Shown: positions 32,767 to 45,095 of the stretch, in pieces
Layout of the letters: every line of letters starts with the position of its first letter
Numbering within the stretch: position 1 is the first letter of the stretch
The notes under the pieces: model-generated
Seen by the model: only the letters and a program-made list of their open reading frames with translations
What the model was told of the DNA's origin: nothing
Database searches by the model: none
Program-made: the position numbers and the translations under genes
DNA from: Cyathus striatus
Taxonomy: Eukaryota > Basidiomycota > Agaricomycetes > Agaricales > Nidulariaceae
Direction: 5' to 3'
Assembly: GCA_025738555.1 (NCBI GenBank)
Contig: JAOVFP010000002.1
Span: forward strand, 3,286,001 to 3,350,000
DNA: 64,000 nt

Positions 32767-33398
32767 TGTTAGATATTCTGGGTTGCACAGCTTCTTTGAC
32801 AGCTGTCACTTGTCACCTGTCATACTTGACAGTTCTGTGATTGACAGATATGTGATTGACAGATTGACAGCTGTCAGTTACCTTAGTTACATGGACCTTA
32901 GTTGGGACTTTGGTAGACAGCCTCAGTATATATATACACTCTGTAACTGTGAGATGTACAACCAAAGCAGTGACCTGCAGGACTGAGAGAGACACAATAG
33001 AGTCTGAAGTCCAATGTACAGTGAGCAAGTGTTAGATTGAAGTAGTATGTGTACAGCTTACCTGAAGTCCAATGTACAGTGAGCAAGTGGGGATTGCCAC
33101 TATAGGACCTCAGGATTATATACTACTGGCTTATCTACTAAAGTCCAAGGGTCCAACCAAGGTCCAAACCCAGGTCCAGTACCTAAGTTTACCTAAGTCT
33201 ACCTAAGGTTCATTAGTCATCAGAGAAGTGTCAGATCACTTCTAACAGTAACTTGATAGTAGTTAACAAGTTTCCTCCCCATCTTGTGTCTGTGTTAGTG
33301 TTTGTGTCTGAGTTATTTGCTCTCTTATCACGCTCCTTGCTCTTTATTATCCTCTATTCTCTCTCCATCCACCCCCTTTATTCTTGTTACTTCTGACA
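32767..33398 (+). mobile_element. Solo LTR-A, split by an LTR-B insertion
   Basis: Starts TGTTAGATATTC and ends TTCTGACA. Perfect 5-bp TSD AAATA at 32762-32766 and 33399-33403. Net LTR length is about 327 bp after removing the nested LTR-B and one of its target repeats. Confidence 0.92.
32948..33247 (-). mobile_element. Solo LTR-B nested in LTR-A
   Basis: Reads TGTGAGATG...CTTCTAACA on plus, so minus orientation. Perfect 5-bp TSD GTAAC at 32943-32947 and 33248-33252. It lies just after the TATA-like TATATATATA of the host LTR. Confidence 0.92.
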
Positions 33399-33692
33399 AA
33401 ATACTCAACAGTTCAGCAGCTCTCCAACACATGCCTAGGCCACCCCATCACACTATAACTCAGTTGCAGACCTAATGTGGTTTTGCTGTCCAGAAGAAAT
33501 TATGAAACTGAAGAGAACAGTATGTACCCTATAAAACTTAGTCTGCTTGCTATAATTGATGAATGTTGATTCTATTATTGGCATCTTGGTCTGCAATCAC
33601 TGCTGTGTATATTATTACAACAAATCTATTTGAAATAACATGAGAACTTATGAATGCTTGATTAGGTCAGCACAGAAAGTTGGGCCATGTGG

Positions 33693-35416
33693 GAGCTCTT
33701 TACACTTAGCCATGTGTTCTGTACGGATCCGCGTGGAATCTGTACGGAATTTTTGGAATCCGTGCGGAATCTGCACAGATTTTTTTCATTTTGGCAGAGG
33801 TTTTTTTGGGTCTGTACAGATTCCGCACAGATTCCGAAAATTCCGTACAGATTACGCAGAATTCCTCAGAATTCCGCATTACAGACCTGAAAATTCTGTA
33901 CAGATTCTGTACAGAATTTTATTATACTTATTTCCTTGCATGTGACACTCTGCATTAAGCATGACACTAGGTGTTGAGTGTGATACTAGGTGTTGAGTGT
34001 GACACTATACGTTAAATGTGACACTATAAGCGTGACACTAGATGTTGAGTGTGATACTAGGTGTTGAGTGTGACACTATACATTAAATGTGACACTATAA
34101 GCGTGACACTAGGTGTTGAGTGTGATACTAGATGTTGAGTGTGACACTATACATTAAATGTGACACTATAAGCGTGACACTAGGTGCTGAGTGTGATACT
34201 AGGTGTTGAGTGTGACACTATAAGCGTGACACTAGGTGTTGAGTGTGATACTAGGTGTTGAGTGTGACACTAGGTGTTGAATGTGACACTATACATTAAA
34301 TGTGACACTATAAGCGTGACGCTAGGTGTTGAGTGTGATACTAGGTGTTGAGTGTGACACTAGGTGTTGAGTGTGACACTATACATTAAATGTGACACTA
34401 TAAGCGTGACACTAAGCGTTGAGTGTCACACTATACATTAAATGTAACACTATAAGTGTGACACTAGGTTTTGAGTGTGTGTGACACTAGGTGTTGAGTG
34501 TGATTCTAAGTGTTGAGTGTGACACTATATGTTAAATGTGACACTATAAGCGTGACACTAGGTGTTGAGTGTGACACTATACATTAAATGTAACACTATA
34601 AGCGTGACACTAGGTGTTGAGTGTAATACTAGATATTGAGTGTGACACTATATGTTAAATGTGACACTATAAGCGTGACACTAGTTGTTGAGTGTGACAC
34701 TAAGTGTTGAGTGTGACACTAGGCATTGAGTGTGACACTAAGCATTGAGTGTGACAATGTGACACTATAAGCGTGACACTAGGTGTTGAGTGTGATACTA
34801 AGTGTTGAGTGTGACATTATACATTAAATGTGACACTATAAGCGTGACACTAGGTGTTGAGTGTGATACTAGGTATTGAGTGTGACACTATACATTAAAT
34901 GTGACACTATAAGCGTGACACTAAGCGTTGAGTGTGACACTATACATTAAACATGACACTATGCATTAAGTGTGACACTATACATTAAACATAACACTAT
35001 ACATTAAGCATGACACTAAGTATTGAGTGTGACACTATGCATTAAGCATAACACTAAGTGATGAGTGTGACACTCTGCATTAAGCATGACACTAAGTGTT
35101 GAGTGTCACACTATACATTAAGTATAACACTATGCATTAAGTGTGATACTATGCATTGAGAATGATACTATATATTGAGTGTATCATGGATTTTGTATAG
35201 TGTGACACTTTTCACCTAGGGTTACACTTGACATGTGTAACAAGGCAGCAATGCATAAATCCACTCAGAATCCATGCAGAATATGTATGGAATTCATATA
35301 GAATAATCACCTCTAATAATAATAATAGCTACTATATAAATTCTGTATGGTATCTATACAGGTCTGTACGGGTCTGTACGGATCCGTACAGACCTCTTGG
35401 GGGAGTGTAAATTACT
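33693..35416. mobile_element. TIR element with 9-bp TSD carrying a minisatellite (1.7 kb)
   Basis: Left end GAGCTCTTTACACT and right end AGTGTAAATTACT are imperfect inverted repeats. Both arms carry, in opposite orientation, TCTGTACGGATCCG (33719 region and its mirror near 35372-35390). Perfect 9-bp direct repeats GCCATGTGG flank the element (33684-33692 and 35417-35425). A 9-bp duplication fits Mutator-like elements. No transposase is inside; the interior is mainly the tandem array. Confidence 0.7.
33950..35210. repeat. 19-bp minisatellite array with higher-order structure
   Basis: About 65 units of 19 bp. The main type is GTGACACTAGGTGTTGAGT, with variants GTGATACTAGGTGTTGAGT and GTGACACTATACATTAAAT, and a 14-bp short unit GTGACACTATAAGC. 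They recur in the same order, giving a higher-order period of roughly 70-90 bp. Confidence 0.9.
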
Positions 35417-36426
35417 GCCATGTGGTGGCTTTGGAAGAGTTTGAAAGTTTAATACATTAACTTCATTCTACAACCACACATGGACCTGTAGATCAGATCA
35501 TTTCCAGACTGTCAACAGCTTCCCTCTGCATCTTAAGCTCAGTCAATAATGTTCCATTCAACATGGCAGGAATGTTCAGATGTACTCTCCATTAAACTTG
35601 GTCATACCAATTATTAACAGATCCTCAATCACTATGTACATTGTTGACCATCCCTTTTTATTACTACTCTTCTGTCCCATGTAGAATCAATATCAAAGCT
35701 TAAAGATCAGTAGTGAATTTTGCCACTTGCCAGCCCTAATTCTTTATATTGAGATTATTGATTCATATTAATTTGGGGATACTTGTGGCGTTTAGTTATC
35801 TATATCAAAAATCTAACTATAGTGAGTCTTGCCATCAGACAAAGGAATAAAAATTGAGTGAGAGAATAAAATAGTAGTAATGATTCATATTACTAATTCA
35901 TATTCATTCAGCTTCCCACTGAATCAGAGAGGCCATAATAGTAGCCTATACACTAGTGGTAAAACACTGGGCCAAATACTACAGGCCATACATCATATAA
36001 GTAAGCCTGTTATTTCCTATAGCTTCCAAAGGTAAGTAGAAAAATAAATAAATAGAAGATATACTTACACAGGAAAACAAATCTGACTCTAACTGAATGC
36101 ACAACAAGTATGCTTTCCCAACCTCACATGAAACTCCAAGAACTGATAGATAGAGATGTACCTTTCAAAATCTGGTATACCAATTAAATAAATCACTTAC
36201 TTTCCACTTTTTCTTTATTCAAGGTACACTCAATAATTCTTTCTAACTTCCTCTTTCTCCATGTCAGCCCTGTCTATGGCCTTTATAAATGTATTGGTGG
36301 TAAAATACCATGACATTGTCTCTGATCTGGAATGTACAATTTAGCTCAAATGCAGGGAAAAGATACAAATCATACCTTGTAAGATTCATTTAAATATGGT
36401 CAATGGGAGAGCAATAATGGATGATG
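35417..36426. other. 1 kb without recognised gene
   Basis: AT-rich, CpG-poor. Nothing supportable on either strand. Confidence 0.45.
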
Positions 36427-36741
36427 TGTTAAAAGTAACAAAGAATAGAGGGGACGGTTGAGAGGAATGAGAGTGATAATGAAGCAAGAACTCAAACACA
36501 AACACTGATACAGACACAGGTGAGGAGGAAACTTGTTAACAACTATCAAGTTACAGAGTGTTTATATACTGAGTGTGTCTACCAAAGTCCAACCAAAGTC
36601 CTGTAACTAAGGTAACTGACAGCTGTCAATCTGTCAATCACATATATGTCAATCAAGTATTTGTCAATCACAGAACTGTCAAGTATGACAGGTGACAAGT
36701 GACAGCTGTCAAAGAAGCTGTGCAACCCAGAATATCTAACA
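36427..36741 (-). mobile_element. Solo LTR-A
   Basis: Begins TGTTAAAAGTAACA (a diverged end of the family TGTCAGAAGTAAC) and ends ATATCTAACA. Perfect TSD TGATG at 36422-36426 and 36742-36746. It carries an extra unit of the internal TGACAG array. Confidence 0.9.
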
Positions 36742-38189
36742 TGATGAGGTTAAAATAAATACAACAAAAAATTGGGAGCAAGATAATGACAATGACAACT
36801 GAAGAACAAGCAAGGAATATGACACTTTTCTCACTCCTACAACTCCCTTGTAGAACTCAACATGGTGCATCAGAAATTGAAGATATCTCACCTGGAATGT
36901 TGATGACATACACTGACTGATGTATGCTGAAGGAAGAGGACAAAGTATTACTACTACAATTGGAACTTTCACATTGTTCAACTACAATCTAAAGGACAAC
37001 TATTTACACCTTCTAATTCCTCTTTCATGCACTGAGAGAATAAGTACATATAAGGTAAAGCAATTTGAGGAAAGCTTACACAGGGTACCTAATATTGTAC
37101 CAATTAACAATCTGAGAACTTCTGAATGTCTTACCTGTATGGACATAGAAGTGAACTGTCTATTATGAATAAAAGTAAGTATTCAACAGCTTGCAAAACA
37201 CCAGCAACTTACCTCTTTCACTTTAGTTTGGTGACCCTTGCCTTTCTTTGCATTCTTTTGCTTGGGCTTCCTGCATTGTTCTATGTGTACTGATTATGCC
37301 ATCCTCCAACATCCTCTCCAGCACACTATATGTTTGACACATATCAATTCTGCAGACCTCCAATGACCTTCCCAGCACACCATGATCTGATTGCCTACCT
37401 ACAAATGTGGGTCTACCATTGAAGGAATAAAGAGTAATGAACATAAGACAAACATACCTCATAGAATGTGGCCTGGAGATTATAGGTGATGAATGTATGT
37501 TCAACAACTCTCAGCATGTTCCTACCATAACTATTGAGGTAACTTGTCAGTATAGCTCTACCATGCATACTCACCTCAGCAATGATTGAGAACTTGGTAC
37601 TGGTAGGTTTTTATTCATTTCAGAATACAGGGAGATGAATAGTAACTTTTGAGCTCATTGAAAGCTTATTTCGAACTCCAACACACACATTCCTGCCTCT
37701 AACCATTCAAGCCTGCCACTAACCATGCATACTGTCTTCTGCTCATCTATTTTTTCCAATAACAACAACAATAAGAGCAAAGGAAGAGACTGTATTTCTG
37801 CTGCTGTTCGGAAAAGGTGCCTTGGTTTCAGATTCTACTTGTATGTTCACAACTTCATCCAGTCTCCAGCTATGGCTCATTGACAATAAGACCATGGTTC
37901 TTCATACCACATGCCTATCATTTCACCCAACCCTGCATTTGATCCTTGTACCTCAGCAGGAAGTAATAGTGTTTCTTGGACAGCCACATCTCCCTTTCAA
38001 GCATCAGCATTCAAATATGGCAAGTTGGGTTTACCCACCATTGCATAAGTGTCCATTTTCAAGGTCTGGAAGTGTGGGTACAAGGTTGGAATATTTTAGT
38101 CCAAGGGAAGAGCCATGTTTGTGAGGGTAAAAGGGGGGATAGTGGGGCAATGAAGACATTCATATGTGCATTTTAGGGGAAAAGGCCTT
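36742..38189. other. 1.4 kb without recognised gene
   Basis: Open frames at 37223-37507 (minus) and 37822-38124 (plus) may be decayed element coding, but no family is recognised. Confidence 0.4.
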
Positions 38190-38808
38190 ACCTATTCATC
38201 ATGCATCCTCTCCCCCCCATTTTGTTCACTGCTCAGCCCCTTTCAGATCCCTTCTCAACCTCTGTCCATACTGATGATGCATGGTACACCTCCCCCACTC
38301 CCTTTTCCCAATGCTCACATTGCCAACATCACTCAAAAGTCCAACTCTGTGGTCTCCCTCCCTTCTTTCCTCCCTCAACATCTCCCTCCCCCTTGCCCTT
38401 GTTACCTATATCACAACTATAGCGCTGACCTCTGGCATCGATACCACATTACCTTCCACTTCTACCTCCCTCCCTCTCATCTCCTCCCCTTCCCTCCCCT
38501 CCCCTCCCCTCCCCTCTCCTGGTCTTGCCCTGGTCTTCTGAATAATGAGGGCAAGCATCTTCCATCTACACCCTCTCCCTCTTTTGGCCCCTCACCCTCT
38601 TCTTGCAAGTGACGAGGGCGAGAATTTTCTCCTGTTACCCTCTCTCTCTCTCTCACCCTTGTTGATGAGAGCAAGCACCTTTTCCTCTAGCTGGCCTCCT
38701 ATCCCTCTACCTTTCCCTCTCATCTCCTCTCCCCTTCTCCTCTCATCTTCTTGCCTCATCTTGACCTCTCATCATCCCCTCTCTCCCTCTCCCCTCTTCC
38801 TTGTGTAA
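38190..38808. repeat. Long polypyrimidine-rich low-complexity tract
   Basis: About 600 bases strongly biased to C and T on plus, with CCCTCCCCTCCCCT runs near 38490-38515. No genes; open frames here are products of composition. Confidence 0.8.
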
Positions 38809-38812
38809 AGAC

Positions 38813-39118
38813 TGTTAGATATTCTGGGTTGCACAGCTTCTTTGACAGCTGTCACTTGTCACCTGTCATACTTGACAGTTCTGTGATTGATAGATATGTG
38901 ATTGACAGATTGACAGCTGTCAGTTACCTTAGTTACATAGCTGTGCTTTCTTGTATATATAAACCCCTTGTACTTTGGTAGATGTTAACAAGTTTCCTCC
39001 CCATCTTGTGTCAGTGTCAGTGTTTGTGTCTGAGTTATTTGCTCTTTATCACACTCTTTGCTCCCTTATTACTCTCTATCCTCTCAATCACCCTCTTTTA
39101 TTCTTGTTACTTCTGACA
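38813..39118 (+). mobile_element. Solo LTR-A
   Basis: TGTTAGATATTC...TTCTGACA, TSD AAGAC at 38808-38812 and 39119-39123. Its middle part (ACATAGCTGTGCTTTC, then TATATATAAACCCC) is a variant promoter segment shared with the copies at 41195 and 47722. Confidence 0.92.
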
Positions 39119-39861
39119 AAGACATAAAGTATGTTGGTTTCAAATAGCTAGATCTTATATGGAATAGCACTAGTATGTCCTCCTTATTTCTTGCTTGCTC
39201 CACCCCATCTAGAATCTAATTATTGCTACTATTCCCTATTCATACCTTACTATCTCACCTTTCATTCATTAACCTAACTTATTTCACTCTCCTCCCTCCT
39301 CCCTCCTCCCTCCTCTCTTTGTTCTCCATTCTCCTGACTTATCACATTCACAAGAAAGACACAATACTTACATGCCATGGTTACTTTGTCACTTGTGCTG
39401 CTGCTGAAAAGGGTATTTTAGTATAGTACTAGTATTGTTGATTACTGAATACAATAGTCATTCTAATTGGTGATAGCTTGTGACATGTGTGAACTTATCA
39501 TTGATTGACTTACTCTACAAGAACTCAACAACATACAATTGGTATGCTCTTATTTACTCTCTCATATGTGAGTCATTGTCCCACCCCTGGACAATGAGTG
39601 TGAACATGGACTGTGAGCCTTATACCAACCATCTACTATTTTATTTTATTTTATTTTAAACACTGACATACTGAAGTGCTGAAACATTGACATGTGTTGA
39701 CACCAACTTTTTAGTGATTCACTAAACTGAACTGACACTATCTTCTGAATTCATGGCAAGCAAGTGTGATTTATTTTATCTCATTTCTGCCATAGAATTT
39801 AGTTTAAATATGACAGATAATACCTTGTCAAATGAACAAATTATTTAATAAATTATTATTT
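39119..39861. other. 0.74 kb without recognised gene
   Basis: AT-rich, no supportable feature apart from short CTCC runs. Confidence 0.45.
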
Positions 39862-40516
39862 TGTTAGATATTCAGGGTTGCACAGCTTCTTTGACAGCTG
39901 TCACTTGTCACCTGTCATACTTGACAGTTCTGTGATTGACAGATCCTTGATTGACAGATTGTCAGAAGTAACAAGAATAGAGGGGGTGGATGGAGAGAGA
40001 ATAGAAGGATAATAAGAGCAAGGAAGGTAATAAGGGAGCAGATAACTCAGACACTAACACTAATACAGACACAAGATGGGGAGGAAACTTGTTTACTACT
40101 ACCAAGATACAGAGTGTTTATATACTGAGGGTGTCTACCAAAGTCCAACCAAGGTTCTGTAAATAAGGTAACTGACAGCTGTCAATCTGTCAATCACAGA
40201 ACTATCAAGTATGACAGATGACAAGTGACAGCTGTCAAAGAAGCTGTGCAACCCTGAATATCTAACACAGATATGTGATTGACAGATTGACAGCTGTCAG
40301 TTACCTTAGTTACATGGATCTTGGTTGGGACTTTGGTAGACAGCCTCAGTATATATATACACTCTGTAACTTGGTAGTAGTTAACAAGTTTCCTCCCCAT
40401 CTTGTGTCTGTGTCAGTGTTTGTGTCTGAGTTATTTGCTCCCTTATCACCTTCCTTGCTCTCTATTATTCTCTATTCTCTCTCTATCCACCCCCTCTATT
40501 CTTGTTACTTCTGACA
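39862..40516 (+). mobile_element. 5' LTR (LTR-A) of a truncated Copia element, split by a nested LTR-A
   Basis: TGTTAGATATTC at 39862, ending TTCTGACA at 40516, directly followed by a primer-binding site and a Copia gag. Its left flank (TATTT) finds no match after 40516, as expected if the element continues instead of being a solo LTR. Confidence 0.85.
39960..40267 (-). mobile_element. Solo LTR-A nested in the 5' LTR-A
   Basis: TGTCAGAAGTAAC...ATATCTAACA in the opposite orientation to its host. Perfect TSD CAGAT at 39955-39959 and 40268-40272, which falls inside the host's TGACAG array. Confidence 0.92.
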
Positions 40517-40531
40517 GGTTATGGGCCCTGC
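40517..40531 (+). promoter_or_regulatory. Putative half-tRNA(iMet) primer-binding site
   Basis: GGTTATGGGCCCTGC starts at the base after the LTR. It is complementary, with one mismatch, to the anticodon-arm region of a eukaryotic initiator-Met tRNA (the yeast tRNA would give GGTTATGAGCCCTGC). Copia of Drosophila primes from an internally cut initiator tRNA in this way. The match is from recalled tRNA sequence. Confidence 0.65.
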
Positions 40532-40748
40532 CTTTTAATTTTTGCCACAACATATTACCACTACTATTCACCAATCAACCTTTTTCAACCACAATACTTG
40601 TGCTGTCTGGGACTTTTCCCACAGTGTAGTTTCAGTCACAGTCCTCTGATTGTTCTGGTAGTCCCATTACAACTCATCATTCATTCCTACATCACCCTTT
40701 CCTTATTATTTCCCATCACCAACCTCATCACTCCATTCATCACTCACT

Positions 40749-41194
40749 ATGTCTCTCAACAATGCTGCTGGACTTATGGCCAATATTCCCATTCTCACTT
40801 CCAACAATTGGCATTTATGGATTAAAAAGATGAACATGTTCTTTTTAGGTGCAGGCATTGAAGGAGTCTCCTCTGACTCTCCTCCTGAAGATCCCACTGA
40901 ATTGAAAAAGTGGAAGGCTCTAGACAGACAGCTGGTGGCCTATATTTATGCCAAAGTCCATGATGAGTATCAGTATCTTATTGAGGATCTGACATCTGGG
41001 AAGGCTGCTTGGGACACACTCAAAGGCCACTTTGAGAAGTCAACTGTTGGTACCAGGATGCAGTACAGGAAGGAGTTTTACAGTGTTCACCATGACACTG
41101 TCAAGCCCATTGACTTCTACATCCAGTCTGTTATTGCAGCTTCCAAGAAGCTTTCTGCATTAGGCTGCACTGTTGACAACAACACTGAAGTTGT
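40749..41194 (+). pseudogene. gag: Copia gag, truncated
   Basis: The frame from the ATG at 40749 reads MSLNNAAGLMANIPILTSNN, then WHLWIKKMNMFFLGAG, LKKWKALDRQLVAYIYAKV, WDTLKGHFEKSTVGTRMQYR and ending near NNTEVVV. This matches the gag polyprotein N-terminus of Copia elements (LTSNNW..W..KM...L). It is capsid-like and would package the element RNA in cytoplasmic particles. It is cut at 41195 by an LTR-A in reverse orientation. The gag continuation, the protease and pol are not found beyond it. The frame is open to that point, so decay is by truncation, not by point mutation. Confidence 0.8.
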
Positions 41195-41501
41195 TGTCAG
41201 AAGTAATAAAGAATAAGGAGTGTGGTAGAGAGAGAATAGAGGATAATGAAGAGCAAAGAGGGTGATAGTGGAGCAAAGACTCAGACACAAACACAGACAC
41301 AGACACAAGATGGGGAGAAAACTTGTTAACATCTACCAAAGTACAAGGGGTTTATATATACAAGAAAGCACAGCTATGTAACTAAGGTAACTGACAGCTA
41401 TCAATCTGTCAATCACATATCTGTCAATCACAGAACTGTCAAGTATGACAGGTGACAGGTGACAGCTGTCAAAGAAGCTGTGCAACCCTGAATATCTAAC
41501 A
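41195..41501 (-). mobile_element. LTR-A without target duplication
   Basis: TGTCAGAAGTAATAAAG...ATATCTAACA. Flanks are GTTGT (left, gag) and GAAAC (right), which do not match. This suggests deletion or rearrangement, not simple insertion. Confidence 0.85.
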
Positions 41502-42756
41502 GAAACATGTAGTATAACTACTGTAAACAAATAAAGAGCTTTCCAATGAATTAATAAAGACTATTACAATGCCTTGTGAGAACTCAGTTTTGTATTTTAT
41601 TCAGTTCACAGGGTTGATTTTTAGATGCTATACCTCTGTGTATTTTACTATGAATCATGATTTTTTTCACCATTTCATTTCAGATCTTTATGAAAATTCA
41701 AGCAGTTATAGCCTGTGATGCCATGTTTAAAATGAGACCTTTGGTGTATTTTTAAATGGCTTGGTTCCTTCACTACAACAAATCTATTCTCCCCTTTCCC
41801 TCAATTTAAAATGCACATAGATTTTATTATTACTCAACCATTTCTGGTCTGTTAATTTCATTGCTTGGAATATAAGTAGTACTCTGTTCAATGTTCAAAA
41901 TGATACATTGCCTAGCTGAAGTGAATGGTCCTTTCATTTCAATCTTGTGTGTTCTTATCTCATTCAGGCATATACCTGCACTTATATCATTGCTGAAGTG
42001 CATTTAACTTATTCTATATCTATCATATTTTTACTTCAAAATATTGTTATATTGTATACTAATCTGATAACTGTATACAGCATTCTCCTGCTACTTCTAT
42101 TTTCATTATATGCTAAGTCCCTCTTCACCTGACTCTGCACCTCTATCTTCTCCATCTTTCATTTCAATTTAGCTGTGTACATATTTACCTACTGAAATTC
42201 TGCCAATTACATAAACCTTACATTTATACCATCCATTTCAATCATTTATTCTACCTATAAGCTTTAAGGAACTCACCACCTCATCTATTAGCTATTGGCC
42301 TACTAACATTAAATATAATATTTGCCTACAGTGTAGTGATGATTTTTTGAAAGTCACTTTAAATGAAATTATTCCACCATCATATCAAAGCTCATAGATA
42401 GTAGACTCCATAAATATCTTATCAGTATTACTTGCATTAGTTTAACATAATTAAATATTCAAACATATTTGACTATATCTGATAATATACCTTCCCTCCA
42501 CTAATATTTTTATTGATAATTTAAAACAATCTTACACTTGGTCAAAAGTTCAATGAGAAAGCAATACACTACTAATTACTACAATAGAAACAAAAAAAAA
42601 CTGAAAATTGAGTTTATGGAAGTATTATTATAAACATAAATATTCAGGCTCATTTTGGTGTTGAATTCCAGGGGGAGGGGATAAAGGCATGGAGGTAAGT
42701 ACTTGGTGTGGCAGTGTGGAAGTTCCAGTGCTTACTGCTAATTAACACCAAGAGAG
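41502..42756. other. 1.25 kb AT-rich without recognised gene
   Basis: Very AT-rich. No gene, no clear repeat ends. Confidence 0.45.
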
Positions 42757-43965
42757 CAGTATGTTGCACTCTCCTACAGTTATCACTGGACTCTGGACTC
42801 TCACCAGACTATTGAGAGTCTCACTGTACTTTCAGTTTCTAAATGCTTTTCAACTCTGACCTGGCACCTGAACTCTACCTGAACTCCACTGAATTCAAGT
42901 GCCTAAGCTGTACTTAGACTTTATTGTCACAGTGATAACATGTTTCCCACAGTCATCACACTTGTTACACATGTGTGAAAGTGTGACATGTTGGGAAAAG
43001 TGTGATATATTGGCAAAGTGTGATATGTGTGACATGTAGGGAAAAATGTGACACATCTTGTTACATTTGTCACAATGTGACAGTACACCGAAAGTGTGAC
43101 AAGTGTGATGGCTATGATATGTCACACATATCACACTTATTCCAACATGTCACACTTTTTCCCACACTTGTCATGCTTTTCCAACATTTTCCCAACATGT
43201 CACATATTCACACTTTCTATAGTCATTAAACTTGTTACACATGTGTGAAAGCGTGACAAGTGTGGGAAAAAGTGCGACATGTTTGGAAAAGTGTGGCAAG
43301 TGTGATGGTTATGATATGTGATACTTTTCCAAATATGTCACACTTTCCCCATGCTTGTCACACATGTCATGCATTGTTTTCCAACATTTTTCAATATGTC
43401 ACGCTTTTTTCAACATTTTCCAACATGTCACACTTTCACATATGTGTGACAATAGAGTCTAGGTACAGCTTAGTTACAATACTTTTCTAATATTTTCCAA
43501 CATGTTGGAAAATGTTGAAAAAGTACAACATGTTGGGAAAAGTGTGATAAGTGTGATGGCTATAATATGTCACACATATCACACATGTTGTGCTTTTCCA
43601 ATATTCTCCAAGATGTCACACAGGTCACATGACTGCTTAGGTGCAGAGAGATCTTACGAAATGTTGTGTGGGAATTTGTAACAATAGAGTTAAATGTCAG
43701 AGGCTGTACTGAGAGTCCAGTGACTTATTCTCACTAGATTCTCATTGGACTCTCTGAGATTCATCTCATTATACTATCACTAGACTCTCAGAGATTCTCA
43801 CCCAATGAGAATTAGGTGAGATTTTACTGAGATGAAAATCATACATTTTTTCACTGTAGTCTCAGTAAACTCTCACTGAACTCTCTCTACTCTCTCATTC
43901 TATCACTATATTCTCACTGGATTCTCACTGGAGTATCAGAGAATGTGGGTCAGTGTCATGTTCTC
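42757..43965 (+). repeat. GTGTGACA-rich element, copy 1
   Basis: Closely matches the reverse complement of 60087-61132. Outer arms are rich in ACTCTCACTGGA; the core (42920-43620) is a degenerate array of GTGTGACATGTTGGGAAAA and its complement. No TSD could be set with confidence. Open frames inside are shadows of the array. Confidence 0.75.
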
Positions 43966-44306
43966 CAAGAGAGCACTTCTTGTGCTTTTTAAATGCTGAC
44001 TAATCTGAGCATGCACTCAATTGTAGGCCATTGGGTTTGATTACATAATCTACTTTATTTATATACTTATTTAGTTTAGCATACTTCCCTTAAATAAAAA
44101 TATAAGGATTTTTAATGAATTTATTACACTAAATGACTTACTGTATGATGAAGGTGCAGTATATCAAAGTGGGAGTGAAGGAAGAGAAAGAACTGAGCTG
44201 AAATACTGCCTGCATGTTTCAATGTGGCCAAAACATGGCTTGTGAACACTTATCAACAATTAACTCTGAGTGCTCTGGGCACTTTTTAATTGCTGACTAA
44301 TCTAAG

Positions 44307-44618
44307 TGTCAGAAGTAACAAGAATAGAGGGGGTGGATGGAGAGAGAATAGAGGATAATAAAGAGCAAGGAAGGTGATAAGGGAGCAAATAACTCAGACA
44401 CAAACACTAACACAGACACAAGATGGGGAGGAAACTTGTTATCTACTACCAAGTTACAGAGTGTATATATATACTGAGGCTGTCTACCAAAGTTCCAACC
44501 AAGGTCCATGTAACTAAGGTAACTGACAGCTGTCAATCTGTCAATCACAGAACTGTCAAGTATGACAGGTGACAAGTGACAGCTGTCAAAGAAGCTGTGC
44601 AACCCAGAATATCTAACA
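44307..44618 (-). mobile_element. Solo LTR-A
   Basis: TGTCAGAAGTAAC...ATATCTAACA, TSD CTAAG at 44302-44306 and 44619-44623. It has the minimal internal TGACAG array. Confidence 0.92.
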
Positions 44619-45095
44619 CTAAGCCATGCATTCCCAGAGTGCACTTTCATATGCTTACTAATCTACTTTCACTACTTTATTTATATACTTATTTAGTTTA
44701 GCATATTTTCCTTAAACAAATCTCCCACTCATTTTCTAGTAATATATTAATTAGTATTCATTAGTAGTCAATATGCCCTTTGATATCAATCATACACTAT
44801 TATAACATCCAATGATCACCTTTGATCACTTATACATTTATTAATAATAATGAATACCATTAGATTTTAGCAGTGGTCATGGAAGTCAGGGTTTTTGTAA
44901 TCACTTTTTCATAAAACTTGGGCTTTTTATGATCCAAATGGCTAACACCCCTCCAGGTCAGACAACAAGTACACCCAGAAATAACCTCACCTCGACCTCC
45001 TAGAGGAGTTTCAGGAGACCCAGGTATACAGCCAGAACCAAATGGAAATGAGACACAAGGGAGTGCTAGCAAAGATGCTAATGAAGTGGGTAATC
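44619..45095. other. 0.48 kb without recognised gene
   Basis: AT-rich, nothing supportable. Confidence 0.45.

Noticed and set aside
33950..35210. CRISPR-like regular repeats
   Set aside because: Units are contiguous with no unique spacers, the genome is eukaryotic, and no cas gene is present. It is a minisatellite.
37822..38124. Weak likeness of EVIVFLGQPHLPF to a P-loop kinase (polynucleotide kinase type)
   Set aside because: The GKT/S of the P-loop is missing and the likeness covers only a few residues; too weak to name.
41195..41501. This LTR-A as the 3' LTR of the gag-bearing Copia
   Set aside because: It is in the opposite orientation to the 5' LTR and cuts gag without target repeats, so it cannot be the partner LTR.
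42895..43490. Cys/His-rich frames (CHICHNV, CHTCHAL) suggesting zinc-finger proteins
   Set aside because: They come from translating the GTGTGACA array on either strand; the 46.3-46.9, 53.4 and 60.5-60.9 kb frames are the same artefact.
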